From NCBI RefSeq assembly GCF_003253565.1, contig NZ_QKUF01000001.1, positions 205,867 to 269,866 on the forward strand: a stretch of 64,000 nt of DNA, given 5' to 3'. Of the stretch, positions 53,253 through 63,031 are shown piece by piece. Below the pieces are notes generated by a model. The model saw only the letters and a program-made list of their open reading frames with translations, did not search any database and was not told the DNA's origin. Origin of the DNA: Thermosporothrix hazakensis. Lineage in GTDB: Bacteria > Chloroflexota > Ktedonobacteria > Ktedonobacterales > Ktedonobacteraceae. Position 1 is the stretch's first letter; each line of letters starts with the position of its first letter. A program made the position numbers and the translations under genes.

Positions 53253-53723
53253 GTGCTTTATCTTCTACTCAAGAGAGCGGTTGGCGTCTTCTTTAATCTC
53301 CTGAATATCCTTCTGGGTGGAAACCTGCCGCCCTTTGCTTGCGTCTGCATCCTGGTCGAACAAGAGGGCCGTTTTCTTGCGATTGAACGCACCGAGGGCG
53401 GACTTGCCTTCCCGGGCGGCTTTATGCGCTGGCACGAGCAACCAGAAGAGGCAGCACGTCGCGAATGTGAAGAAGAAACCGGGCTCGAAATCGAGGTCAG
53501 CGACGTTATCGGCTATGAGACAGGCAGCAGTACAGGCATCACCCGTATGAGCACCATGACATTCCTCTTTGCCGGGAGGGTGCTCGGCGGCTCGCTTAGA
53601 GAAAGCATTGAGGGACAGCCGCGCTGGCTTGAGCCTGAAGAGGTCGCTCAGATGGGCGGATACTATCAGGCTCTTTTTGCCCGCTATCAGCAATACCGCA
53701 GGGCAGAGCATGCACGCGTCTAA
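53253..53723 (+). CDS. Nudix hydrolase
   Basis: A 156-residue protein. A perfect Nudix box, GGFMRWHEQPEEAARRECEE then ETGL, follows the strand VCILVEQEGRFLAIERT. The N-terminal 25 residues are hydrophobic (LLLKRAVGVFFNLLNILLGG) and could be a membrane-associating segment, unusual for Nudix proteins. The substrate cannot be predicted. GTG start at 53253; a clean ribosome site is not visible, so the start is uncertain. Its own promoter is at 53182-53210. Confidence 0.85.
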   Translation: MLYLLLKRAVGVFFNLLNILLGGNLPPFACVCILVEQEGRFLAIERTEGGLAFPGGFMRWHEQPEEAARRECEEETGLEIEVSDVIGYETGSSTGITRMSTMTFLFAGRVLGGSLRESIEGQPRWLEPEEVAQMGGYYQALFARYQQYRRAEHARV

Positions 53724-53726
53724 ACA

Positions 53727-53760
53727 GCAAGAAAGCCCGCTCCTTTCAAACGGAACGGGC
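53727..53760 (-). terminator. Terminator of aroH
   Basis: On the minus strand GCCCGTTCC pairs with GGAGCGGGC around GTTTGAAA, followed by TTTCTT. Confidence 0.75.
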
Positions 53761-53771
53761 ATCTCCCTGGC

Positions 53772-54131
53772 TCAGGGCAGATCCGGGCGCAACACCACAG
53801 CATCACGCAAATACACATGCCGCAGCTCGCTATTCGAGAGCTCGGTGTTGATATGCACCAGTACACGCACACACTTCGGCAGACTACCCGGTACAGGAAT
53901 CTCGCGGGCACACATCAGGGGAACCTGAGTCCACCCCATTTCACGCGCCGCCAATGCAGGATAGACCGCATCCAGATCCTCCGTCAGCGTAAAAATGATA
54001 CTGGCAATATCGTCAGGTTGAAGCTTATTTTGCTCTTTTATTGCCTGGAGTAGCTCAGTCGTCGCCGAAAGAATCGCCTCCCGGTCATTGTGTTCAACTG
54101 TAATTGCGCCACGAATACCACGACAGTACAC
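53772..54131 (-). CDS. aroH: Chorismate mutase, AroH class
   Basis: It rearranges chorismate to prephenate, the branch to phenylalanine and tyrosine. The 119 residues match the trimeric AroH (Bacillus type) fold and length: RGIRGAITVEHNDREAI, ASIIFTLTEDLDAVYPALAARE, VPLMCAREIPVPGSLPKCVRVLVH. The active-site arginines in RGIRGA and CVRVL and the Glu of CAREI are present. GTG start at 54131. It lies 127 bases downstream of trpA on the same strand, without a clear terminator between them, so it may belong to the trp transcript. Confidence 0.93.
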   Translation of the reverse strand: MYCRGIRGAITVEHNDREAILSATTELLQAIKEQNKLQPDDIASIIFTLTEDLDAVYPALAAREMGWTQVPLMCAREIPVPGSLPKCVRVLVHINTELSNSELRHVYLRDAVVLRPDLP

Positions 54132-54258
54132 GATCCTGCGCCCCCCTTTTCAAGAGATTTTCCCTAACCCCTTCTTGAACACAAAGAGGATAGATGGCTT
54201 TATTGTAAAGGATAGACGCAAGACCGGATAGCCATTCTATAGCATACTCTATAACAAA

Positions 54259-55122
54259 CTACTGCCGCTCTACCGGCAAATCCGCAGCGTTGCGCAGGCG
54301 ACTGATATACTCGCGAATCGTCCCGGGCTGTTGAGCCTCCTCAGCGCGCTCGATCAGCTTCACAAGCGCGCTCCCGATCACCGCCCCATCAGCGAAACCG
54401 GTCACCGCCGCGATATGTTCGGGCGTCGAAAGGCCAAAGCCAACCGCCAGCGGTACATTCTTGGGCTCAGTATAGGTCTGCACACGGGCAATAAACTCGC
54501 GTAGGTGAGGTGGTAATTCGCTCCGCGAGCCAGTCACGCCACTCAAGGAGACACAGTAGAGAAAGCCACCAGGCCCCTGAGCCACAATGTCAGCAATGTG
54601 TGCAATGCGCTCATCAGGCGTTGTAGGCGGCACCAGGAAGATAATTGCCAGCCCGTAGGCGTAGGCGGCTCGTTGGAGCGACTCGGCCTCTTCAGGCGGA
54701 AGGTCGGGAATAATCAGGCCACAGATACCGCTATTACAGGCATCACGACAAAAACGCTCCAGCCCATAGGCAAGGATCGGGTTGTAGTAGCCCATAAAAA
54801 CCAGCGGCGCATCACTTTGCGCGGCAATCCGCGAGGCAATCTGCATGCAGCCCTTCAAGGTCATTCCCTGTTCCAGCGCTACATGGCCAGCCTGCTGAAT
54901 CGTCGCGCCATCGGCCAGCGGGTCGCTGAAGGGAATCCCGAGCTCGATAATGTCAGCGCCGCCCTCGATAGCTGCCAGAATAATCTTCTCGCTTTGCTCT
55001 GCCGAAGGATAGCCACACATAAAATAGGGAATCAGCACCCCGCGCCGCTCGCGACGGGCTCGCTCAAACACCTGTGAGATTCGTGTTGCAGGCTGCTCAG
55101 CCACGACGTCTTTCACTTCCAT
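54259..55122 (-). CDS. trpA: Tryptophan synthase alpha subunit
   Basis: It cleaves indole-3-glycerol phosphate to indole, which is channelled to TrpB. The 287 residues contain the catalytic Glu60 in ADIIELGIPFSDPLADG with Asp71, plus VFMGYYNPI, GLIIPDLPPEEA and the phosphate loop VGFGLSTPEH. GAGGAG precedes the ATG. Last trp gene of the operon, separated from trpB by the B3/4-domain gene rather than overlapping it as is usual. Confidence 0.96.
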   Translation of the reverse strand: MEVKDVVAEQPATRISQVFERARRERRGVLIPYFMCGYPSAEQSEKIILAAIEGGADIIELGIPFSDPLADGATIQQAGHVALEQGMTLKGCMQIASRIAAQSDAPLVFMGYYNPILAYGLERFCRDACNSGICGLIIPDLPPEEAESLQRAAYAYGLAIIFLVPPTTPDERIAHIADIVAQGPGGFLYCVSLSGVTGSRSELPPHLREFIARVQTYTEPKNVPLAVGFGLSTPEHIAAVTGFADGAVIGSALVKLIERAEEAQQPGTIREYISRLRNAADLPVERQ

Positions 55123-55152
55123 TATAGCTTTTTCTCCTCGTTCTTTGATCCC

Positions 55153-55860
55153 TTACGCGGAAAAACCGGGGTGATCTTTATCCAGCACAGCACTTTCATA
55201 GGTTCCGCCGGCATATTTGCTCAACAGTTCGCGCAGATCGGTCAGCGCCGCAAGCACATCGCGCCGGGCGTCGGCATGATGGCCCTCAACCGTGATAATC
55301 GCATCGGTGGTTGTGCTTTTCGCAGCGCTCTGCTCACTCTGTCGCCAGCACCAGCGTCGTGCATAGACAAGGCCGGTCTCATCAGAGAAAATCACCTCGC
55401 CAGGCTCAGGATGCTCCGCTTCGACCTCTCCCAGAATTGTAAAGCGTTCTTCACCTCGCGCGAAGTGAACCGTAATCGCTCCCTGTGCCGCCTGCATATC
55501 ACAGACCGCAATCGGCAACGCATACCGGATACTGATCAGATTCCCAAGATCAACCAGCAGATTGATACTCGGGATATCGCCTTTCTTCGTCAGACGCCGT
55601 AAAAGCGCCTCAGCAGCGCAGCGATACTGTGTCGGCTCAACGCCAAACCCGCGAAACGCCTGCCGCCAGGCCGCAATAGACTCAAGACGGCTCAGCGGTG
55701 TCGTCCCAAGACGCTCGATAACAGCCTGCTGTTCGGCGGTATAGGTTGCCAGCAAGCTCTCGGGCGTGGGTCCATTGTGCATCCCTCGGGCTACGATCAC
55801 CCCCCCGACAACGGTTGGGTAGCGCTCGAGGATCTCCGCACTGTACTGAAAGGTATACAT
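55153..55860 (-). CDS. B3/B4 tRNA-binding domain protein inside the trp operon
   Basis: A 235-residue protein resembling the B3/B4 domain of phenylalanyl-tRNA synthetase beta, found alone in many bacteria. Typical blocks are WRQAFRGFGVEPTQYRCAAEALLRRL, DIPSINLLVDLGNLISIRYALPIAVCD (given in parts: INLLVDLGNLIS), EPGEVIFSDETGLVYARRW and a closing CWR. Stand-alone B3/4 proteins may edit or bind mischarged aminoacyl-tRNA; this is not proven. The start is ATG 55860, eight bases after GGAGG. It sits 13 bases after trpB and 30 before trpA, so it is part of the operon. Confidence 0.85.
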   Translation of the reverse strand: MYTFQYSAEILERYPTVVGGVIVARGMHNGPTPESLLATYTAEQQAVIERLGTTPLSRLESIAAWRQAFRGFGVEPTQYRCAAEALLRRLTKKGDIPSINLLVDLGNLISIRYALPIAVCDMQAAQGAITVHFARGEERFTILGEVEAEHPEPGEVIFSDETGLVYARRWCWRQSEQSAAKSTTTDAIITVEGHHADARRDVLAALTDLRELLSKYAGGTYESAVLDKDHPGFSA

Positions 55861-55873
55861 CCTCTTTACCTCC

Positions 55874-57118
55874 TTATAAAGAGACACCGAGCGCCTTCGC
55901 GACCGTTTGCATATCCTTGTCGCCACGCCCTGAAAGGTTCACAATCACAATTGAGCCGGGCGGCACTTTGCCCTGTTTACCCATCTCCAGCAGATGGCCC
56001 AGAGCATGAGAAGACTCCAGCGCGGGAATAATGCCCTCTGTCTGGCTCAATACCTGTAAGCCGTTAAGGGCAACGGCATCACTGGCCGGAACATAGGATG
56101 CTCGTCCCGACGCCTTGAGATAGCTGTGTTCTGGCCCGACGCCGGGATAATCCAGTCCCGCCGAAATGCTGTGCGTATCCAGCACCTGTCCATCCTCATT
56201 CTGAAGCAGGTAACTATAAGCTCCATGCAGCACTCCCGGCGTTCCAGCCGCAAGCGAGGCCGCATGTTCGCCCTCCTTCATCCCGGTGCCGCCAGCCTCA
56301 ACCCCGATCAGTTGCACACCTTCATCTCCGGCAAACGGGTGAAAAATGCCAATAGCGTTGCTACCACCGCCAACACAAGCCAGAATCATATCAGGCAAGC
56401 GCCCTTCCAATTGAAGAATCTGCTCACGCGCCTCCTGCCCAATCACCGACTGATAATCACGCACAATCCGCGGATAGGGATGCGGACCAGCCGCGGTGCC
56501 GAACAGGTAGAAGGTATCGTTCACATTCGTCACCCAGTCGCGGAAGGCCTCGTTAATAGCGTCCTTCAAGGTGCGAGAGCCAATATCAACCGAGCGTACC
56601 TCAGCTCCGAGCAGCTTCATCCGGAACACATTCAACGCCTGCCTCTCAACATCGACGGAGCCCATATAGATAACGCATTTCAGGCCAAGCCACGCACACA
56701 CAGTCGCGGTCGCCACACCATGCTGACCGGCTCCGGTCTCCGCGATAATACGCTGCTTTCCCATATAGCGAGCAAGCAGGCCCTGGCCGACGGCGTTATT
56801 GATCTTGTGTGCACCGGTATGGTTCAGATCTTCGCGCTTCAGATAGACCTTGACGCCCGGCCCGACCCGCTCTGAAAAGCGCGGCGCATAGTAGAGCAGG
56901 CTCGGTCGTCCCACATACTCCCGCAGTGCACGCCGCAACTCTTCTTGAAAAGCCTCATCATGCAGAGAGCGCTCATACGCCTCTTCTAGCTCGGCAAAGA
57001 CTGGAACAAGGCTCTCGGGAATGTACTTTCCGCCAAAGTCGCCAAAACGGCCACGCATATCAGGATAGAGACCATGCTGATAGCTGGATTTCTGATGTGA
57101 TATCTGTTGTTGCTGCAT
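55874..57118 (-). CDS. trpB: Tryptophan synthase beta subunit
   Basis: It condenses indole with serine to make tryptophan, using pyridoxal phosphate. Length 414. The PLP lysine is Lys105 in [14 protein letters not shown]; also [18 protein letters not shown]-like [12 protein letters not shown] and the C-terminal [10 protein letters not shown]. It is the TrpB1 type, expected to pair with TrpA. The N-terminus is Gln/Ser-rich ([12 protein letters not shown]). Spaced 20 bases after trpCF. Confidence 0.96.
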   Translation of the reverse strand: MQQQQISHQKSSYQHGLYPDMRGRFGDFGGKYIPESLVPVFAELEEAYERSLHDEAFQEELRRALREYVGRPSLLYYAPRFSERVGPGVKVYLKREDLNHTGAHKINNAVGQGLLARYMGKQRIIAETGAGQHGVATATVCAWLGLKCVIYMGSVDVERQALNVFRMKLLGAEVRSVDIGSRTLKDAINEAFRDWVTNVNDTFYLFGTAAGPHPYPRIVRDYQSVIGQEAREQILQLEGRLPDMILACVGGGSNAIGIFHPFAGDEGVQLIGVEAGGTGMKEGEHAASLAAGTPGVLHGAYSYLLQNEDGQVLDTHSISAGLDYPGVGPEHSYLKASGRASYVPASDAVALNGLQVLSQTEGIIPALESSHALGHLLEMGKQGKVPPGSIVIVNLSGRGDKDMQTVAKALGVSL

Positions 57119-57138
57119 AAACGCTTTCTTTCTACTGG

Positions 57139-58584
57139 CTACAAGGTGACTACAGGGAGAGAGTGCGAACGAACCTGCTGTAAGAAGGCGCGAATCTTCG
57201 CGGGATCTTTGCGCCTCTCAGTCTCAACCCCGCTACTGACATCAACACCCCACGGTCGCACCTGAGAGAGCGCTTCCTGTACATTCTCAGGTGTAAGCCC
57301 ACCTGCAAGAAAGACCCGCTGACGCTGTGCGGCCTTCGCGGCAAGCGCCCAGTCGTGTGGGACACCGGTTCCACCCCACTGCTGCGGCGCAGGTGTATCG
57401 AGCAAGAGCCGCCATGCCACATCATGATAAGCATCCATCAGGGCCAGATCTGTCTGATCGTTGAGATGCAGCGCTTTTAAAACAGGACGCTGAATCCGTT
57501 GGCAGAACTCGGGGGACTCGGTGCCGTGAAGCTGCACAAAATGCAGGCCCGCCTGCTCCGCTATCTCATTAATAACCTCTGCATCCTCATTGACAAAGAC
57601 CCCGACGAGATCGGGTGCGGGCTTCCCATTTACATAGGAGACATAGCCAGCAGTAGCCTCTAGCAGCGAGCGAACACGCTCTGGCGCCACATAGCGATGA
57701 CTCGGCTTGTAGAAGATCAGACCGAGAAAGTCAGCCCCGGCCTCAATCGCTACCTCGACATCCTCCGCGCGCTTCAGCCCGCAGACCTTCACCTGCATGC
57801 CCTCATTCGCGCCCTGAAGCAGCGTCCGCATCTGCGTCGGCACGTCACCGGAGACGACCAGCGATTCACCAACCAGCATCGCCTGTACGTCATATCGAGC
57901 GACACGCCGCGCATCATCAGCGGTATGAATGCCGCTCTCAGCGACGACGACCCGGTCAGCAGGAATAAAACGACGCATATCGCGAATCAGATACGGGTTC
58001 ATCTTGAAGGTCACCAGATCACGACTGTTAACCCCGATCAGCTTTGCATCAGCTGCTACCGCCCGCCTGACCTCTTCAGTGGTGTGCGCTTCTACCAGCG
58101 AACACATCCCAAGACTCCGGGCCAGCTCCAGCAGATAACGCAGTTGCGCATCATCCAGCAACGCACAGATCAGCAGAATGGCATCGGCCCCCCAGGCCCG
58201 CGCCTCGTAGACCTGATATTCGTCAACAATAAAATCTTTGCGCAGCACCGGAACCTGCACCGCCTGCTTGATCGCGGTCAAAAACTCTGGCGCTCCCAGG
58301 AAAAAGTGTGGCTCGGTGAGCACAGAAATAGCCGCCGCCCCGTTGGCCTCGTAGACCTTCGCCAGCGCTACTGGATCCAGATCAGGCGCGAGCAGGCCCT
58401 TTGAGGGCGAGGCCCGTTTGACCTCCGCGATCAAATTGACCCGGGTACGAGGCGTGAAAGCCGCGAGCATATCACGAGGAGCAGGCTGCGCCAGTGCCCG
58501 AGCCCGCATCTCCTCAAGCGAACAATCCTGCTTCCGCAGGATCAGATCCTCACGTGTCTGTGCAACAATTCGATCAAGAAACAT
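57139..58584 (-). CDS. trpCF: Bifunctional indole-3-glycerol phosphate synthase / phosphoribosylanthranilate isomerase
   Basis: A 481-residue fusion of two successive TIM barrels. TrpC occupies residues 1 to about 262, with [39 protein letters not shown] and VAESGI. TrpF runs from about 263 ([23 protein letters not shown]), with the catalytic Cys268 and a C-terminal GVDVSSGVE. The chemical order is reversed in the chain (TrpF acts before TrpC), as in E. coli, and no frameshift is seen. It overlaps the end of trpD by 11 bases, which implies coupled translation. Confidence 0.95.
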   Translation of the reverse strand: MFLDRIVAQTREDLILRKQDCSLEEMRARALAQPAPRDMLAAFTPRTRVNLIAEVKRASPSKGLLAPDLDPVALAKVYEANGAAAISVLTEPHFFLGAPEFLTAIKQAVQVPVLRKDFIVDEYQVYEARAWGADAILLICALLDDAQLRYLLELARSLGMCSLVEAHTTEEVRRAVAADAKLIGVNSRDLVTFKMNPYLIRDMRRFIPADRVVVAESGIHTADDARRVARYDVQAMLVGESLVVSGDVPTQMRTLLQGANEGMQVKVCGLKRAEDVEVAIEAGADFLGLIFYKPSHRYVAPERVRSLLEATAGYVSYVNGKPAPDLVGVFVNEDAEVINEIAEQAGLHFVQLHGTESPEFCQRIQRPVLKALHLNDQTDLALMDAYHDVAWRLLLDTPAPQQWGGTGVPHDWALAAKAAQRQRVFLAGGLTPENVQEALSQVRPWGVDVSSGVETERRKDPAKIRAFLQQVRSHSLPVVTL

Positions 58585-59641
58585 ATCTCACCTGACTACC
58601 AGACGCAACCTGCGTAGATTCGATAACTTCAGCTAATTTCTGTCTGGCCTTGCCCGCTTTTAAGGTGGCCTGCGCCAGCTTCACCCCTTCCTGCAACGAG
58701 GGGACCAGATCGTTTGCCAGCAGCGCCGCCCCGGCATTCAGACAGAGCATATGTGTCTTCGGCGAATCGGTATACTCGCTCAGGACCATGCGGAAAATGG
58801 CCGCGTTCTCCTCAACGCTGCCCCCACGGACTGCATCGCGATCAGCGACACGGGGCAGGCCCAGTTCTTCGGGCGTAATTGTATATTCGCGCAGTTCCTC
58901 ACCTGCTCGCACCTCACAAATACGGGTGGGAGCGCTTAACGAGCACTCGTCAAGGCCATCTTCGCCATGCACGATCAGCGCATGTTTACAGCCCAGACGC
59001 AGCAGCACCTCACCCATTTTGCGCATCAGCGACGCCTCAGGTACGCCCAATACCTGATATGGCGTGTAGGCCGGATTGGTCAGCGGGCCAAGAATATTAA
59101 AGACGGTACGAATTCCGATCTCGCGCCGCGTCGGGCCCACATGTCTCATCGAGGGATGGAAGGCCGGAGCATACATAAAGCCGAAGCCCGTTTCCTGAAT
59201 ACAATAGGCGACCTGCTCAGGGGTCAGTTCAATCGTGGCCCCAAGCGCTTCCAGTACGTCGGCACTACCGCAATGACTGGTAGCCGAGCGATTCCCATGT
59301 TTAGCAATCGTGGCACCAGCCGCCGCCGCCAGAATGCCGGCAGCCGTTGAGACATTGAACGTGCCCGCTCGATCGCCGCCTGTGCCGCAGGTATCCATCG
59401 CGCGCGTCGCAAACGCTTCGTCCAGATGTACCCGCAGGGCCTTCTCACGCATCACTCGGGCCAGACCGGTAATCTCTTCGGTGGTCTCGCCCCCCGGGCG
59501 CAGGCGAAGCGCAGTCAGGAAGGCCCCCATCTGAGACGGGGTCGCCATTCCGGTCATAATTTCTTCCATCACAGCGGCAGCTTCGCTCTCGTTCAGCGTT
59601 GCCCCGGCGCTGACCTGTACAATAGCCTCACGGATCGTCAT
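58574..59641 (-). CDS. trpD: Anthranilate phosphoribosyltransferase
   Basis: It joins anthranilate and PRPP. The 355 residues carry CGTGGDRAGTFNVST (PRPP loop, 85-99), KHGNRSATSHCGSADVLEALG and NILGPLTNP. GAGGAG precedes the ATG. The stop lies inside the start of trpCF by 11 bases. It follows trpG after 40 bases. Confidence 0.96.
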   Translation of the reverse strand: MTIREAIVQVSAGATLNESEAAAVMEEIMTGMATPSQMGAFLTALRLRPGGETTEEITGLARVMREKALRVHLDEAFATRAMDTCGTGGDRAGTFNVSTAAGILAAAAGATIAKHGNRSATSHCGSADVLEALGATIELTPEQVAYCIQETGFGFMYAPAFHPSMRHVGPTRREIGIRTVFNILGPLTNPAYTPYQVLGVPEASLMRKMGEVLLRLGCKHALIVHGEDGLDECSLSAPTRICEVRAGEELREYTITPEELGLPRVADRDAVRGGSVEENAAIFRMVLSEYTDSPKTHMLCLNAGAALLANDLVPSLQEGVKLAQATLKAGKARQKLAEVIESTQVASGSQVRYVS

Positions 59642-59681
59642 GCTTTACTCCTCTCACGCTGCCCTCGCTCGCAGCGCGTTC

Positions 59682-60263
59682 CTAGCAGCTCAATGCAACT
59701 GATTGCTGTAGAAAATTGCGTAACAGGCTTTTTCCAACCGGAGTCATAATCGACTCGGGATGAAACTGAATCCCTTCAACCGGGAACGCACGATGACGTA
59801 TCCCCATAATCAGACCATCGGCGGTCGTTGCCGTCACTTCCAGCGACTCCGGAAGCGTCTCCAGCTCAACAATGAGGCTATGATAGCGACAGGCCTCGAA
59901 CGATTGGGGCAGCTCACGAAACACCCCCTGTCCGCTATGCTCAATGGACGATACCTTCCCGTGCACCGGCTCCGGCGCTCTGATGACACGTCCCCCGTAC
60001 ACCTGCCCGATACACTGATGACCCAGACACACACCGAGGATCGGGGTGGAAGAGCCAAAACGCTCAATCACCTGACACGAAATCCCTGCCTCGTTCGGCG
60101 TACAGGGCCCGGGTGAGATCACAATGTGCTCGGGGTGCAAGCGCTCAATCTCCTTCAGCGTGATTCGGTCATTCCGGTAGACCTCAACGCTGGCCCCAAG
60201 CTCGGAAAGATATTGATAGAGATTGTAGGTAAAGCTGTCATAGTTATCGAGCAAGAGCAGCAT
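59682..60263 (-). CDS. trpG: Anthranilate synthase glutamine amidotransferase component
   Basis: It provides ammonia from glutamine for TrpE. The 193-residue class I amidotransferase has Cys79 in GVCLGHQCIG, His and Glu in GIQFHPES, and the oxyanion loop SPGPCTPNEAG. The start is ATG 60263, six bases after GGGGG; a longer frame to 60305 overlaps trpE more and has no ribosome site. It overlaps the 3' end of trpE by 20 bases. It could also serve folate PabB, as in Bacillus, but no pab gene is adjacent. Confidence 0.94.
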   Translation of the reverse strand: MLLLLDNYDSFTYNLYQYLSELGASVEVYRNDRITLKEIERLHPEHIVISPGPCTPNEAGISCQVIERFGSSTPILGVCLGHQCIGQVYGGRVIRAPEPVHGKVSSIEHSGQGVFRELPQSFEACRYHSLIVELETLPESLEVTATTADGLIMGIRHRAFPVEGIQFHPESIMTPVGKSLLRNFLQQSVALSC

Positions 60264-61842
60264 TGCTATCCCCCTTTTCCGATACATCAACGGCCAGTTC
60301 GTCACGCGTCATTTGCTCCGCCTCGTCCAGTGCTCGCATCAACGCCATTGCCTTGTTCACGCTCTCCTGATATTCAAATTCGGGGTCTGAGTCGGCCACC
60401 ACACCACAGCCAGCCTGTATATAGGCGATGCCGTCCTGCATGACCATCGTGCGTAGGGCTATGGCAGTCTCCTGATTGCCGGTGTGTCCAAAATAGCCAA
60501 CAGCACCCGCATACACGCCTCGCTGCTCGCCCTCAAGCTCGCTAATAATCTCCATTGCCCGCACTTTTGGCGCACCGGAGACTGTGCCAGCCGGGAAGCC
60601 TGCACGCAAGGCGTCAAACGGAGAGAGCTCCGGGCGCAGCGTGCCCGTGACATTAGAGACCAGATGCATCACATGCGAGTAGCGCTCGATGGTCATAAAC
60701 TCATCCACCTGAACGGAACCCGGCACGCTCACCCGTCCCACATCATTGCGAGCAAGATCAACCAGCATCACATGTTCGGCTCGCTCCTTAATATCGGCCT
60801 GCAACTCACGCCCCAGCGCCTCATCACTGGCTGGATCAGCGCCACGCTTGCGGGTTCCCGCGATCGGGCGGATCGTGACCTGCTCGTCCTCGTAGCGCAC
60901 CAGCAACTCGGGCGATGCCCCAACTATATGAAAATCCTTAAGGTCCAGATAGAACATGTAGGGAGAGGGATTAATAGTCCGAAGCGCCCGGTAGACCGTA
61001 AAGGGTGTGGCCTTCACCGGCCGACTGAAGCGCTGTGACGGCACAATCTGGAACGCATCGCCGGCCTTGATATACTCAACCGAGCGGCGCACCATCTCCA
61101 TAAACTCAGCTTTCATGCGATTGGAGGTCAACGGAGCGGTTGGCTCATCCACCGTTCCCTCATAGCGCGGCGTACGGAGTGGTTGCCGCAATTGCAGCTG
61201 AATCTCGTCAATCAAAGCACAGACGCGCTGATACTCTGCCTGCAAATCAGGCGCATCAAGATGCAGATGCGTCATAATGCGCACGCGATGCCGCACATGA
61301 TCGAAGACCAGCACCGTTTCAGTAAAACACTGAACGGCCAGCGGCAGGCCAAGCGCGGTCTTCTCCGGCACCGGCACCCGCTCAAAACGGGCCACAGCCT
61401 CATAGCTGACATACCCGACGGCCCCCCCAAAGAACTTCGGCAACTCGCTGGCAGACAGGCCGGACGGCATCACCAGGCGGTAGCGTCCAAGCTCTTCTTC
61501 GATCAATGTCAACGGGTCATGACAGGGCACCTCTTCAATATCCGGCGTTTCACTCGCGTGGGAGTATTTGAGCAGGCGGGCCGTCTGTCCTCGATGAATC
61601 ATGACCATATAGGGTTGGATACCAATAAATGAGTAGCGGGCCACCTGCTCCCCACCGGTCACGCTTTCCAGCAGAAACGTAAACGGCTTGAGCGCAGTCT
61701 TGCAGTATGCAGAAACCGGTGTCTCCATATCGGCCATGACATCGCTATAGATGGGCATGATTGGCCGCGTTTGTCCGACAACCTGACTACCGGCCTCGCG
61801 GTCATACGCTTGTTGTATTTCGGTAAACGATGGATAATACAT
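60244..61842 (-). CDS. trpE: Anthranilate synthase component I
   Basis: It makes anthranilate from chorismate. Length 532. LLES (57-60) is the tryptophan-binding feedback site, so allosteric control by tryptophan is expected. The catalytic half has IPIAGTRKRG-type IRPIAGTRKRGA, RNDVGRV, HVMHLVSNV, FPAGTVSGAPKVRAMEII, YAGAVGYFG and QAGCGVVADSDPEFEYQE. It follows trpS by 107 bases with no terminator that has a U-tract. Confidence 0.96.
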   Translation of the reverse strand: MYYPSFTEIQQAYDREAGSQVVGQTRPIMPIYSDVMADMETPVSAYCKTALKPFTFLLESVTGGEQVARYSFIGIQPYMVMIHRGQTARLLKYSHASETPDIEEVPCHDPLTLIEEELGRYRLVMPSGLSASELPKFFGGAVGYVSYEAVARFERVPVPEKTALGLPLAVQCFTETVLVFDHVRHRVRIMTHLHLDAPDLQAEYQRVCALIDEIQLQLRQPLRTPRYEGTVDEPTAPLTSNRMKAEFMEMVRRSVEYIKAGDAFQIVPSQRFSRPVKATPFTVYRALRTINPSPYMFYLDLKDFHIVGASPELLVRYEDEQVTIRPIAGTRKRGADPASDEALGRELQADIKERAEHVMLVDLARNDVGRVSVPGSVQVDEFMTIERYSHVMHLVSNVTGTLRPELSPFDALRAGFPAGTVSGAPKVRAMEIISELEGEQRGVYAGAVGYFGHTGNQETAIALRTMVMQDGIAYIQAGCGVVADSDPEFEYQESVNKAMALMRALDEAEQMTRDELAVDVSEKGDSNAALAR

Positions 61843-61949
61843 CTTTCAACCTGCACTTCTACCGTCCGGGAAGTGCCCGGAAAGGCGACTTCCACAGACA
61901 GGCGCATCAAACGATATGCATAACATGCGCGTTTCTTCTGGTCCCGAGA

Positions 61950-62987
61950 CTAGCCCAGACCAACCACTTCTTTGACCCGGCGAACCGTCTCTGCCGCGAG
62001 CGGGCGAGCTCGATCAGCGCCCTCCTTGAGGATACTTTCGAGCATTGGCAAATCATTCATATACTCATGATACCGCTGCTGGATTGGTTCCAGTGTCGCG
62101 ACAATGCAATCGGTCAGCGCGGCCTTGAATTCGCCATACCCCTTCCCCTCGAACTCGGCCTCGATCTCCTCACGCGAGCGTCCGGTCAACGCCTGATAGA
62201 TCGAGAGCAGATTCGTGATGCCAGGGCGCTCTGGATCAAAGGCGACCAGCCGGAGAGAGTCCGTCGTTGCGCGTCCGATCTTCTTCTTGATAGCCTTTGG
62301 CGTATCCAACAGCGAGATGCGAGAGCCCTCATCAGGATCGCTCTTACTCATCTTCTTCGTCGGCTCGGTCAGCGACATGATACGCGCAGCCACCGAGCGA
62401 ATCTGTGCTTCGGGGATCGTAAAGATCTGCTGCTTATACCGATTGTTAAAGCGGATAGCGATGTCGCGAGTGAGCTCAACATGCTGGCGCTGGTCGTCTC
62501 CCACAGGAACATAGTTCGTGTGATAGAGCAGAATATCACAGGCCATCAACACAGGATAGCAATACAGCCCGGTGCCAACGGAATCGAGATTTGATCCCGC
62601 TTTCGACTTGAACTGCGTCATGCGATTGAGCCAGCCCATCGGCGTAAAGCAGTTTAAGATCCAGCTTAATTCAGCATGTTCATGCACGTGGGACTGGACG
62701 AAGAGTCTGCAATGCTTCGGATCAAGTCCACAGGCCAGATAGAGCGCGGCCAGTTTGCGTGTATTGGCATGGAGCTCCACAGGGTCAATAGGAACCGTGA
62801 TAGCATGCAGGTCGACAATGCAAAAGATATTGTCGTATTGATCCTGAGTTTCCACCCAGTTACGAATAGCGCCCAGATAGTTCCCCAGGTGAATATTTCC
62901 GGTCGGCTGCACTCCTGAGAAGGTGCGCTTCTTCGTAGCCATTTTCTCGGCCCCGGGCGCAGTCGCCTCATGCGTATCAACAGTCAT
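61950..62987 (-). CDS. trpS: Tryptophanyl-tRNA synthetase
   Basis: It charges tRNA-Trp. The 345-residue class I synthetase has a HIGH-type motif, TGNIHLGN (29-36), and KMSKS at 212-216. The start is ATG 62987, ten bases after GGAGG; the TTG at 62996 is too close to it. It is preceded by a T-box leader and followed by trpE on the same strand, making it the first structural gene of the operon. The N-terminus has about 20 extra residues before the synthetase fold. Confidence 0.95.
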   Translation of the reverse strand: MTVDTHEATAPGAEKMATKKRTFSGVQPTGNIHLGNYLGAIRNWVETQDQYDNIFCIVDLHAITVPIDPVELHANTRKLAALYLACGLDPKHCRLFVQSHVHEHAELSWILNCFTPMGWLNRMTQFKSKAGSNLDSVGTGLYCYPVLMACDILLYHTNYVPVGDDQRQHVELTRDIAIRFNNRYKQQIFTIPEAQIRSVAARIMSLTEPTKKMSKSDPDEGSRISLLDTPKAIKKKIGRATTDSLRLVAFDPERPGITNLLSIYQALTGRSREEIEAEFEGKGYGEFKAALTDCIVATLEPIQQRYHEYMNDLPMLESILKEGADRARPLAAETVRRVKEVVGLG

Positions 62988-63031
62988 AATCTTCAAACCT
63001 CCATTTATGCGACATCAAAGAGAAGGAGCCC

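Noticed and set aside
61843..61949. GGAAGT/ACTTCC hairpin between trpS and trpE as a terminator
   Set aside because: The stem is 6 bp with a long loop and no U-tract; read-through is more likely.
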